A DNA stretch of 64,000 nt from Owenia fusiformis (lineage: Eukaryota > Annelida > Polychaeta > Sabellida > Oweniidae). Below, one piece after another: positions 1 through 10,696 of this stretch. The position numbers and the translations under genes are program-made. Under the pieces are notes generated by a model that saw only the letters and a list, made by a program, of their open reading frames with translations, was not told the origin of the DNA and did not search any database. The stretch covers positions 30,196,005 through 30,260,004 of the forward strand of contig CAIIXF020000008.1 of NCBI GenBank assembly GCA_903813345.2. The letters are read 5' to 3'. Position 1 is the first letter of the stretch; every line of letters starts with the position of its first letter.

Positions 1-1089
1 AAGGAGTTTGTTAAGGAGCGGTATATCTTAACGTACTTTTATCATCCCGAACTCAAACATTTCGAATACTTATTTCGAGAACGCTTTGTTGAGAATGGAT
101 TCGAGATGTACTCAAAATTAGTGCGTTAAAATGTGTATTATCATCTAAATAACCACCTCACAAATTATTTTGGAAATCAAAGATGTACGATTTTTGAGAT
201 TTTTATTTTCGAATGTTGACTTACTTACTTGGCTTGACTGCTACACGTACCTCTGTAGAAATTCAAATGATAATATGTAGTTTTAATAGTGTATGCGCAC
301 AGATTGTAATTTCTGGCTAAAATAGGCGCGCAGTTTGTGGTTTATTTCTTTTTAATCTCCTAATTATCTGTTTTATTTCGAAATATTTTGAATTAAACAT
401 GATAAATGTGTAAGGAATTAAATATAAAACGAGTCTAAAGTATTTGTCATTTATGTTTAAAGTGCTAGATCGATTTACGTATAAATTCCCATTAAATCAG
501 TGACGAAAATGCCATCAATCTGCTTATGTTTTAAAACTAAGATTCATTTGCACACAGTTTTTGCTAGTATTTGCAAGATTCGTATATTCGCCACAGAATG
601 AACGCATTGAACAAGAAAACAATGCAGGATAAATGTCTTTAAATAACGTTTCAAAATACAGACTCCAACTTAAATGATCCAATGTTCTTAGGCACGCAGT
701 TTGTGATCGCGCAGCTTGACATGGGCACCGTGGTGTTAGAACACAGAAATGAGATATATGAATATTATTGTAAACATGCTAAAATAAAATTGATGGTTCA
801 TCGATTGTGGGAACAAGATAACTTTCAAACTTCAATTATTCAAAGACTATCAGCATCCAGGGAGTTTACATATTCCTGTGTTATACAGGTGTGAAATAAA
901 TGCGGAATTTTATGATAGGATTTAAACATCAATCAAAAATGAATTACGCATGCATACAACCAACTCTATTATCAACATATACTATTTTGAAATTCATTTG
1001 GGGTTGAGTGGGAAGGGCTTAACTAACTTGATATGATAAATGTGAATACCCTGGGTGAGTTAATGATCATTGTAGATCTGTAAAATGAG
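1..1089. other. 5-prime flank of cephalotoxin-like copy 1, no gene seen
   Basis: AT-rich sequence with only short, unsupported open frames. Its one notable content is a block at about 828-960, containing the stretch tgttatacaggtgt, which recurs upstream of copy 2 at about 19,695-19,840. This suggests that the duplicated unit carried flanking DNA as well as the gene. Confidence 0.5.
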
Positions 1090-1100
1090 GGTATATAAGA
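1090..1100 (+). promoter_or_regulatory. TATA box of cephalotoxin-like copy 1
   Basis: The sequence reads gggtatataaga, with the TATATAA core at 1,092-1,098. It lies about 80 bases before the ATG of the predicted first coding exon (1,177), leaving room for a start site near 1,120-1,130 and a 5-prime leader of about 50 bases. That a promoter lies here is inferred from the motif and its spacing to an exon that fits the downstream exon in phase. No transcript evidence is available. Confidence 0.55.
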
Positions 1101-1176
1101 TGGTGTCAGGCACTCGGAGTTGGAGACAAAAACTATTGACTCCTAGACCGACTTGGCCAGGCTGAAAAGACTGAAC

Positions 1177-1204
1177 ATGAATCTTTTTCAGAGAAAATTT
1201 GGAG
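1177..1204 (+). CDS. Exon 1 of cephalotoxin-like copy 1 (start codon, first ten codons)
   Basis: ATG at 1,177 opens MNLFQRKFG and ends after the first base of a Gly codon, at a consensus donor (GAG|gtacgt, intron from 1,205). Joined to the acceptor at 3,306-3,307 (tttattttag), the split codon becomes GGC and the frame runs straight into exon 2. The two exons together give a textbook signal peptide: a short basic head (QRK), then a hydrophobic core from exon 2 ending near the residues SIPQIES. The exon is too short to be found as an open frame. It was chosen because donor, phase, upstream TATA box and signal-peptide logic all agree. The intron is 2.1 kb, phase 1. Confidence 0.7.
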
Positions 1205-1904
1205 GTACGTTTTTATTTCATTTTTTTATTTATTTATCTGTTTATTTATTTACTATAATTGTCAATCATTGATTAACAGGGTCAGCACATACTAGGGTAC
1301 ATCAATATAAAAATTATCATTGAAAATGTTCTTTAGAAGTAAGAATTATAATTTATAGATGACATGCTAATTAATGAGTAAAATATAGAAAATACCCGTT
1401 GTGGCATTCTTTAAGATACAAACAAAAATTCCATATGGTAAAATAAGTCTCCATATGCGTACCATGGCTATATATTACCTATTAATGTTTTTTTATTTTG
1501 TATCTAACATAGGGATGTCTAAGATTGAAGGAATTGTGATATATTTTGCCAAAGTTATGAACTAGAGTATTAAGTCGATTTTTTCGTTTAGTTTTTTTTC
1601 GTTTAGTGATTTTTATAAACAACATGGGATTATATGCCTTATTTGTCTCGTGAAACGAAAATTAAAACATTTCTTGAATAAAAGTGAGGGAAAGAGTTCT
1701 GATTGTTACCTTACACATATTCATTTCAAATTTGTACTCCAAGAAAGTTTGTTTTCGACAAGTATTTTCTCGGCAATGGGAAAACCAAATTCACTGAAAT
1801 TGTGTATAACCAGGCTGATAACGTGGCACAGGCCTATCGTTAGTAAGTTAAAAAAATCTAAAAAAAATCAAGTACTAAATAATATGTGAGCACTAAGAAA
1901 TGCA

Positions 1905-2118
1905 ATACTGTAAAAGCCCAAATTTTCGATGACAAAATATTTCACTATTTTGTCAATCTGAAATGTTTCATGGGCATTAAATTTCACTGTTTGAAGAAAT
2001 ATCCAATTGAATTCAATGTTAAATCAAATATTCACTGTGCCTTTAATTTTACGGTCTAGCCTCTTCAGTGAAAATAGTGAAAATCAGGGCACCTTGAAAA
2101 TTTGGGCGTTTACAGTAT
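1905..2118. mobile_element. MITE of about 214 bp in intron 1 of copy 1
   Basis: The terminal inverted repeats match: atactgtaaaagcccaaat at the left and, read from the other strand, atactgtaaacgcccaaat at the right. The interior is AT-rich with no coding. This is a non-autonomous DNA transposon remnant of unknown superfamily inside the first intron of copy 1. Confidence 0.65.
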
Positions 2119-3307
2119 GGCATGTCAAAAGATCCCATACCAGTGCAGCAATAGACAATAGCCAAATTCTTTGAAAACTTTACTCGAGACACATGGGGGT
2201 ATTTCCAACCAGTGCTATGATACATATGTCCAATGTTAAATATACCTCGTCGTCGTCAAATACGTTATAAGACGTTCACATCATACAGTACTTGCACGTT
2301 TCATCAAAATCCACTTGGAATTAGTTAACATTTTGTTTAACATTTTCAAAATGATGCAAGGCTTTCAAGGAGCGGAAATATTATTTTCTATTTCTGATTT
2401 GAAAAATATAATTCCACAATATTGTCACAAAAACGAAATCCACAAAACAACAACCAGTTCATGAGTTCTAACACATACAATTCAAATAAGAGCTGATTTA
2501 CTAGTGCTAATACAATAATCTTGTTCAATTTCCAATTTCTAGTTATCTTCCATGATGTAGTCCATGATCTGCTCCAAAATTTTTGATTTAAAAACGGGAG
2601 GGGGGTTGCCTCTTAAATGTAGACACACAAGGTTTGTCCTTCAAAAACAACTTTTTACCTATTATTTAGTTTTTACCATATAACTGCATTTCAAGCATGA
2701 TGTCAATTGATTTTGATAAAATTTAGAACTTGATAAAAATTGAGTACTTTTGAGTAACAAGATAATGCAGGAATGTTAAAAAATGGTTCCGAAAGGTTGC
2801 TAATTTCTGCAATAGTAAGAAAAAATCTGCATGGTGCGATGTTTTGGTGTCACTATTTTAAGTAATAAAAGACACTGTCTAATGCTTGAAAAAGGGTAAT
2901 GTGACATGTATAAAAGGTACATGTAAAGGGCGACAAAACGTCACTCCTCGAACATCTCTATGATGGCTAAGGAATATGATGATATTCCCATGTTAGTGCA
3001 TATCTCTATCCTCCATGCTACATATAATTCAATGCATTTTTGCTCAAATCGTCATTTTCTGAGTGAAAGGCCATGTTTCATGAAAAATGTAACAGCTTCC
3101 AGTATATAGCATATAATGTAGGAAAACTATGCAGTAGTAGTTTTTTGTGGCGGACCCTGGACAATAAACTCATATTATCTCAGGGCAAACATTACAAGTG
3201 AGATAGTAAACATTTGATTTAACATTTTAAAAAATTGGAAAATAATTGCCAGTATCAAACAGTTATTTCGAATCACTGAACAAATTGTTTTTCTGCTTTT
3301 ATTTTAG

Positions 3308-4599
3308 GCGTGCCTCTATTTGTATTGTTGCTCGCAGTTTTGATTTTCGCTTCGATACCACAAATTGAAAGCATAACTAGTGAGGAAAAGACAGCCGTCG
3401 AAAAGGGACTTGAAACCGGAAAGGAGGTTCTTGACATTATCAAAAGCAAAGAATTTACAAAGGCGTTGACTAAAATTGCCGCATCGATTGGGCCATTCCT
3501 GGGTGCCTTGGGACCTTTTGTTAGCATAATTATGGCTTTCATTCCTATGGGAGATTCCGCAGAGTTGGCATTCATGAAAGAGATGATGAAAAAAATTGAC
3601 AACCGATTCAATCAAATGGATTCCCGCTTTGATGAAATTGAACGACTGGTTGATTGGACGAAGGTTGCAGTTAACTTCGGACAAATAGAACAAAAGATAC
3701 TTGCAGTGGATGCGGTGTATGAACGCCTCTATACCAGTGCTGCAAATGCGTCTCAGAAGGGCATGATGTTCACGATGAACTACGAAAGCGATTATCAAAA
3801 TAGTGGCTTAAAACTTTACCATGCGATAGTTAATAGACAAGGCACATTTCAGGAAAATCTTGGTGAATCAGTCATGCGCTACACAAAAAACGACCGCAAA
3901 AAGACACAGGAATTTCTTCTTGGCGTTATGCGACTCCTAATGCAGGCAGCGAAATTAGAAATTGCCTACCTTACAGTGTACAAATATGAAACCATGGCAA
4001 AGGAAAGGGTCGAAATATGGGAAGAAAATATTCGAATAGTGAAATCTAATTTTGAACAGATTGATTTGGCGGTCACTAAGAAGTATCACGATCAGTCTGA
4101 AGTCGATATAAAAAAGCTTACTGCCGACAATTATGGGATCAGTAACGAACAATTTAGTGATAAACTGTACAGTATGTTAATCGAGAAGTACTATTGGCGA
4201 AATTGGTTTGTTGTCGTATATAAAGCCATCACCGGTGGTGATAATCATTACGTGAGAATATGTAATGGCCATATGCTTTTTCGACAAGACGGACGAAACA
4301 TCGTTGTTTCAAGTATGGACAAGAATGAATTGGGGAAATATGGTGGAGAGACGACATTGAACGGCGCCCAAACAAGATTAGATGCTACGGAAGATGGCAA
4401 TGACCCATTAATACTTGACATTACGACCACATTAGAGGTAGCCAAGCATTATTTTAACATGATCGATAAAATTGGTGCATGCAGTGTCATATCTATAAAG
4501 AAAAGCGCTGATGTATGGTACAAAGGTGATTCGAACAAAATAGCTTACCGCAAGTTTCATGATTATTTACATTTCATCCTGTTTGATAACTACAAATAA
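3308..4599 (+). CDS. SE-cephalotoxin/rapunzel-like secreted protein, copy 1 (main exon)
   Basis: With exon 1 this encodes about 439 residues. After the signal peptide comes a basic/acidic helix (SEEKTAVEKGLETGKEV), then a long hydrophobic Gly/Pro-containing helix at about residues 65-89 (GPFLGALGPF, then IIMAFIP). An amphipathic stretch follows with repeated D-x-RF units (IDNRFNQMDSRFDEIERLV) and then a long helical body. Near the C-terminus are two short Cys-containing strands (CNGHMLFRQDGRNIVV and CSVISIKKSADVWY). This order resembles SE-cephalotoxin of cuttlefish, coral cephalotoxin-like proteins and fish rapunzel. The family call is from memory of the pattern, not from a search. Copies 2 and 3 share the whole layout. 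Exon 2 begins at the acceptor AG at 3,306-3,307; the first in-frame codon is GTG, so it is not a translation start. A pore-forming or membrane-active role is possible but unproven. A candidate AATAAA lies near 5,106. Confidence 0.75.
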
Positions 4600-4632
4600 C
4601 CCAACCCCAACCCAAAACCCAAACCCAACCCT
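4600..4632 (+). repeat. C-rich telomere-like tract after the stop codon of copy 1
   Basis: Immediately after the stop codon comes a run of variable CCCAA/CCCAAA units resembling degenerate animal telomere repeat. It is about 33 bases long and would lie in the 3-prime UTR. It could be simple-sequence slippage rather than a healed break. Confidence 0.5.
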
Positions 4633-5799
4633 ATCTATATCGGAATTAATATCCCAGGTCATCATATCCCTGCATAAGTTGGTTATCGTACCATTGTAAT
4701 TAGATCAGACTTCTCTATTTGTATCAATCGTTCGAAATATTACGTGACTCTACATTAGTAGAACCTTCTTGAAATCCAGAAACGAAAATAGAAATTACTT
4801 CAGCTACTTCTCTCATCGGCTAATATACTCGTACACTCAAGAATCACAGTCTTTGTTTAATTGTACAAGTTTATTCGGTAATTTGGTTACAATGAGACGA
4901 TTGGTGTGGCAATTACAATTTTTTCTGAAAATTCTATCGGGACTGCAACGCGAGAAAAATGTGTATAAAACATGTTATGCATGTCGAATGTGATTGAAAA
5001 TACAATTAACGTGAAACCGCTTTTCCAAAAAGATTCTTTATTCCGACATATTTTCTTTACAAAAGATATATCTGCAATGTTTTTATACAACTCATAGCAA
5101 GCGATTAATAAAATCAAAGGGTGCCAACCATTGTTTCTTTGTGAGTTTGGGTCATAATTTGGAGTATTACTGTTTCTTTTCCTTACAACAGATTATGCTT
5201 TTTGGTGTACTCGATTCTTTTTGCTATGTTTTGTAAAACTAATTAAACGGTCTTTCCATTTTGGAAATCATTCTTCAGAAATTTGCAAGGTCTATGCATT
5301 GTTTCATTTTTAATGTTCAAACCATTTATATTATACTACTCAAAAAAAGTTAAGGACCAGTGGTTTTCCTCATAAGTTTACATGTTAACCCACATATTTG
5401 TCTGACTATTTTCAAAGCGGGGAACAAAAGAAATCCCAATAAAGCAAATAAATCTGTATCTTGATTCTATCCCTTATAAAGTCCGCAACGTTTCAATGTT
5501 ATATAACTTTTTTGAGGAGTATACTAGCACAAGCGCCAAAAGGCTGCATATACAAATATTATTCTTAAAATGTTTATAGCTGTCTTTCCCATCTTAATTA
5601 ACTCTTAATTAAATAGTATTATGAATTAACAATGATATGCAACTTGCGGAACATTTGATTCAATTTTAGAAGATGATTACTTTGTCTATCGATTGTTTAA
5701 TTCAATTTTCATTACGGATGAACTAGTTATGGTCATTACGGATGAGAGTTATAGTTATAACCCCTTTTATACCAAATTCATCTCAAACATGACTCCCAT
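4633..5799. other. 3-prime flank of copy 1, no gene seen
   Basis: AT-rich DNA with only short frames lacking family features. It holds a possible polyadenylation signal for copy 1 near 5,106 (attaataaaatc). Nothing else is supported. Confidence 0.4.
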
Positions 5800-6885
5800 T
5801 GACTCATTTGGAGTTGAGTTTACTGGATTGAGTAAACTGAGGGTTGATGTCCTGGATGTTTTCATAGACTTTTTTTGTCATCCACGGTGAAGGTTATATA
5901 TAATATATCATTTATAATGACGTCGATTAAAATGTCATATGTTGCTTATGTAAAACGCATATTTTGCTTCTAAAAGAAGGTATTATCTTGAAGTCAATAC
6001 TTACGATAATGTTCAAAGTAGTCACCTTAGTTAAAAGCTGCTATATTATTAGTTCAAATCATAGTTTAAGTCTTTGCAATACATTTTGAAGTAAAATATG
6101 CTTATTGTGCTAATAATAGCTTTTGTATCTTATTTAGCATTTTAAATGAAATAGTCAATCTCATATTTAAATTCATGGTGAGGTATATTTGTTGGTTTGT
6201 TGTACGTGATTAATGTTAGGATATTATTGGTATTGTTTACGTAAAATGCATGTTGAACTTTTCAGAAAGGATATTACCTCGATATTGGCAAATAATTATT
6301 TAGTTGTTTAGCTTTGTGAGAACGATGCTAAATTATTATGTTAATATACTGAGAAAATCAAATGTTCAGATCATATGAGAAGTCTTGGTAATACAGTATG
6401 GAGAACTATATGTGTATGTTTTGTTTATTTCTTCCGTTTTATGGAAGCGTATTAAGATTTGATGAATCTTAAAATAATCAATGATAACTGAGTGATGGTT
6501 CAGCTCTAAGTCAAATGATAAATCAGTGGCTAGCCATGTGGCAGAGAAACCTCAAACGTGAGTAAAGCAATTTCATTAAACATTCACCAGCGCTGATATT
6601 TTGACTGGGGGTTGAGATTTACTGGATTGGGCAGACTCTTTTGTTATCCATGGCTAAGGTATTGTATAATTTATTAATATTGACGTGTGTATTTAAATGT
6701 CATATTATATGTTGTCCATGTAAAACGCATATTTTGCTTCTAAAAGAAGGTATTATCTTGAAGTCAATACTTACGATAATGTTCAAAGAAGTCATATTAG
6801 GGAAAAGCTGCTAATATTATTCCCCAACAGTCAAAGGTTCAAATCATATGTGAAGTCTATGCAATACATTTTGAAGTGAAATGTG
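5800..6885 (+). repeat. Direct repeat, two units about 0.8 kb apart
   Basis: A block at about 5,800-6,105 recurs at about 6,600-6,885. Identical stretches include aaaacgcatattttgcttct and ttacgataatgttcaaag. A weaker third copy lies near 6,240-6,300, and a fragment (gcatattttgctttt) near 9,585. This is a diverged tandem array or an element duplicated locally. No coding capacity was recognised. Confidence 0.6.
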
Positions 6886-6944
6886 CGCAAATTAACCAGC
6901 AATAAACCTCGTCGTAATACATGTCCTTACTCAGTCAAAGATTA

Positions 6945-7680
6945 GTAAAATAATATACTGGGAATTTGTTCAAAACCTAGAAACGAATTCAAAATATATA
7001 GAAGGATGGAATAAAGATCTAAAGTCACTAAATCAAAATGATTGGAAGAAGATAAATAAACTTAACAAACTGAGTAACTATGAACCCAAGTTATCATCCT
7101 TCACTTACAAAGTCCTTCAAAGATTTTTAGCAACTAATACATACCTAAAAATGTGTGGACTCATAGAGTCAAACATTTGCGCTTTTTGTAAAGCAAATCC
7201 TGAAACGATTTGCCATCTTCTCTATGAATGTATTATAATATTGTAAGTGCCTTATTAAATGACATTAAACAATGGCTCCCTTTAGAGCTCACATTGCTAT
7301 GTACTAAACAAAATGTATTGATAGGACCTGAGAGTATAAATGAAAAAACAATCATCCTAAATAATATGCTATGTATTTTTAAAAGGTATGTTTATTTGTG
7401 CAAATATTCTATTCTAAAACCAACACTTAAAGGTTTTATAAGTAATGTGAAGGAATATTTTATTATAGACAAACGGGTTGGTAGAGGTGATTAAACAAAT
7501 GATACTGATGATTTTTTCCTTTAAATAAAAAAACTGACAATTGTATAACATTTCTTAAAGACTAACGTTTAGCCAATGCTGTATTGTAAAATTGTAAAAT
7601 GTATGTTTACCATGTAACTGTATTGTAATTGTTTTTTGGCAATTGCTTTAACAAAAAAAAAAAAAATTATAAAAAAAATT
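6945..7680 (+). mobile_element. LINE ORF2 3-prime end, truncated, with poly(A)
   Basis: One frame reads an RT-protein tail with a C-x2-C...H-x4-C knuckle (CAFCKANPETICHLLYEC). It shifts frame once, then continues from about 7,228 to the stop at 7,494. A roughly 150-base 3-prime UTR ends in a run of A at about 7,651-7,665. This is a 5-prime-truncated non-LTR element, dead on arrival, of a different family from the larger LINE at 34 kb, which ends in a trinucleotide repeat. Confidence 0.7.
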
Positions 7681-7696
7681 GTGACATACGTATATA

Positions 7697-8292
7697 CAGA
7701 ATGGGCCAATAAGGAACTTTTTTTAAAAATTTATATTCAATTTTCCTTATTAAACAAAAAATGGACAATGGTAAAATATTTGTGAAAATGAGCCAAAATG
7801 TCAAGATAAAAATATGGCTGTATAATTATTTTTAGCTTGTCATGTCATGGCCTTTAACATTTTCTCAAATAATCATTTTACCATTATCTGATTTTTTGTG
7901 GATTGACCTGCAATAATAACGAAAGGATCGGTATCGATATGGCGAACTGAATTCAACATTGTTTTTCTCTTAAACCAATTATTGAAAATATTCCGTAAAA
8001 ACGGTCCTTTATTTAATGGTCACTGATTGGCAACACTTTAATGCGGAAATTATTTAGATATATTTTTATAACTGTTTTTGTTAACATTTTTTTAGTGCAA
8101 TCGTTTTTGTTCCTTTCTACCAATTCTTTAGATTGAAACAAAATATCAATCCGAACTTTGTTGAAACAAAATATTTTGACTGGTTTAAGAGAAACATGCA
8201 TTCAATTTAGCTCACTATATCGATATCAATCCTTTGAATAAATAAAAAAAACTCCAATTTCCATAAGTTCCAATTTTTATTGGTCCATCCTG
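7697..8292. mobile_element. MITE with TA target, about 0.6 kb
   Basis: The ends are inverted repeats (tatacagaatgggccaataa at the left; read inward from the right, tatacaggatggaccaataa) flanked by TA. The inner part (about 8,080-8,190) recurs at about 17,420-17,540, marking a small family. The ends resemble Tc1/mariner-type CAGGGTG termini. No transposase frame is present. Confidence 0.65.
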
Positions 8293-8377
8293 TATATACG
8301 TATATAATGTATTCAATTACAAACTTGGGTGTAAGTTAATATTGTATCCATGTCATATATTGTCCCAATTCGATCTA

Positions 8378-8777
8378 CAGGGTGTCCACAAAAAAAGTAT
8401 ACCGAACTTCAAAGTCAGGATACTAGAATTCTGTGCAATTAAAAAAATACAAAGGTAGCAGTATAAGGCCTAGTGTGTCCTCCAACAAATGCTACATAGA
8501 TCATCACCCTTTTCGCATAATTTTCCATAACTTTTTATTGCTGTATACCTCCCTTGCGCGAAATTGGATCCCAAGAGCTTCCTGAACAGCAATGAAACTT
8601 CAACATGATGCTATGGAGCTTTGAAGTCAATTGTATCTCCCATTTAGGTCAATACACCCTTGCCGAAATCCTCATTTGATGGAGGACAAATAAGGCTTTT
8701 TGCTGTTAGCTTTGTATTTCAAAAAATGCTCAGGACTCTAGTAAATTGATTGGGAATACTTTTTTGTGGCCGCCCTG
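8378..8777. mobile_element. MITE with CAGGGTGTCCACAAAA ends
   Basis: Left end cagggtgtccacaaaaaaag and right end, inverted, cagggcggccacaaaaaag, both next to TA. The element is about 400 bp with no open frame. It is a Tc1/mariner-like non-autonomous element, distinct in its ends and interior from the neighbours on either side. Confidence 0.65.
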
Positions 8778-8902
8778 TATATCTGGCCCTAACTGTGCAT
8801 TTACAATAATGGGATAACAGACAATAAATAACTAAATGCATCATTCAAGGTTAAACATTTCATAAAAACCTCGATGACGAAATTATACATACATGGTTTA
8901 TA

Positions 8903-9522
8903 CAGGGTGGGCCAAAAAACGCCACTTTTTTTCAATACACTACAACTTTTTTATTTTCCAACCTACATACCCCAAATTTTGCAGTTATATAGTGGCAAGT
9001 GTTCCTAGTAATAATATAATGTAACAAGTCCTTCAACTTGGATTATATTTGATCTAAAAGGAGAGTTCAATTGGTCCGCCACCCTAATTGATGATATATT
9101 TTAGTTTTAGTCGCCTTGCTGACATTGCAGTATCAATGAAATGTTAGCTAAGTTTTTTTCAACCTGTCTTTATTTCCAGCATTAATTGAGCAATTTTCTA
9201 GATTGGGTGCCTTCATACAGTCTCCTGGAGACCTTCCCGTACCCTAAACTCACTGGGTTTTGCATCATGGCTATTAGCTTGGCGATCAGCAGGCCGTATA
9301 AGTTCAGGAACATTTTGCAAATTATGCTTATTTCTCATGGCACACCACATGTTTAAGTGAGACGCTGGTGACATATTTTATTCAAGTAAAAGTGTATAAT
9401 TTATGATTCATGGCTAGATAACGACCTTAAGTTTCATTTGGTATGCAAATTATGATTTAATATCAAAAATTAAAAACGTTATAGCATTTTGAAAAAAAAG
9501 TGGCGTTTTTTGGCCAACCCTG
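8903..9522. mobile_element. MITE family A, copy 1 (CAGGGTGGGCCAAAA ends)
   Basis: The inverted ends (cagggtgggccaaaaaacgc at the left, the same inverted at the right with one change) are flanked by TA. A second copy of almost the same length and sequence lies at 49,213-49,842 within an intron of the chimeric gene. Shared interior marks include ctcatggcacaccacatg and agacgctggtgacatattt. It has no coding capacity. Confidence 0.8.
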
Positions 9523-10696
9523 TATAATATTATATCATCTATGTTGACATGTATTTTCATAATTCATAGATAATTGTTTATGTAAGATGCATATTTTGCT
9601 TTTAAAAATGGGATAGTTTTGTCATAAAAAGTCAATTTAGTGAGAAACGATACCGGTGTTATCTTAGAGCCAAACGTTGGCATTAGTCACCATTAAATGA
9701 AAACTGACCACGGCCACCATTGAACAATTAGAGCTAACTTAAATGTTCAAAAGAATTTAGCGGTGTCCTGTTTAAGAACCCCCGGAAAATGGATTCTAGC
9801 AATACTATTCCACATGTATTCCAAGTATTGCTTGGATCCATTTTAATAGTAAGAATATGGGTTATAAACGGGACATTGGGCTTGCTTTGAAGAACTCTTT
9901 GTTGGCTCTAAATGACCAAAGTATAATTCTAATTTATATAGTACGTTTTATGACTGTGTATTTCAACATTATTGAAACTTATAATAAAGTGTTTGATTCT
10001 CAATTATACTTTGACTGTTCGTTTTATTCCAGCCTTCTTTCGATAAACATGCCATCACTATTTTTGTTTTTAAAAAGCCCATTGTAGTGGTGCATTTGGA
10101 AATCAAAGAGGGAGTAATAAATATTTTCTAAATCCTAGTGTGTCTACTCTCGCTCAATCTATAAAAAAGGTCAATTTTTATTGGCCTATTTTGAAAAGTA
10201 ACATTTATTGTGCGGCGAATTTACTTTCTTCTTGGATGAACATCTAAGCACATGTGCCAAAGGGAAAGGACCAAAAGTTGTAATGGAACTTAGCAAAAAA
10301 GCAAACTCTAAGTGCATACCAGTCAAGAAAAACAAACCCCATATATCCCAAAACCATGATCTAACGTAAAAAGAAACAATGTCTAATACCCCCTTTCCCC
10401 CACCATTCGAGAGCCGATATCAAAATCCAAGACCAGAACACCAAGGCATTTCATCACGTGATGATCATATGTCGATTTTCTGACAAAATGGGGCTATATT
10501 CCTGACATCATCGGACAAAATGTGGGGCATTGTCCCATGATGTCCCATGATATCCAGGGGACAAGAGCGGACAAGTTGGGAAGAAACAGACAAAGGGACA
10601 AAGTCGGACATTGTCCCATTGATGTATGGCTAGCAGCTTTTGACCGCCGCAATGTACTCTTTGTAAATGTCGACGTCACTTTTGTAATGTCATGTA
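9523..10696. other. Repeat-bearing intergenic stretch
   Basis: No gene is seen. A block at about 10,323-10,445 (containing atatcccaaaaccatgatct) recurs at about 48,091-48,205, so it is a dispersed repeat of unknown class. Between 10,520 and 10,620 there is a local run of related words such as ggacaa and tgtccca on both strands, which creates chance open frames on each strand. Confidence 0.5.

Noticed and set aside
3273-3798. Minus-strand frames opposite cephalotoxin-like copy 1
   Set aside because: Shadows of the plus-strand gene; no independent features.
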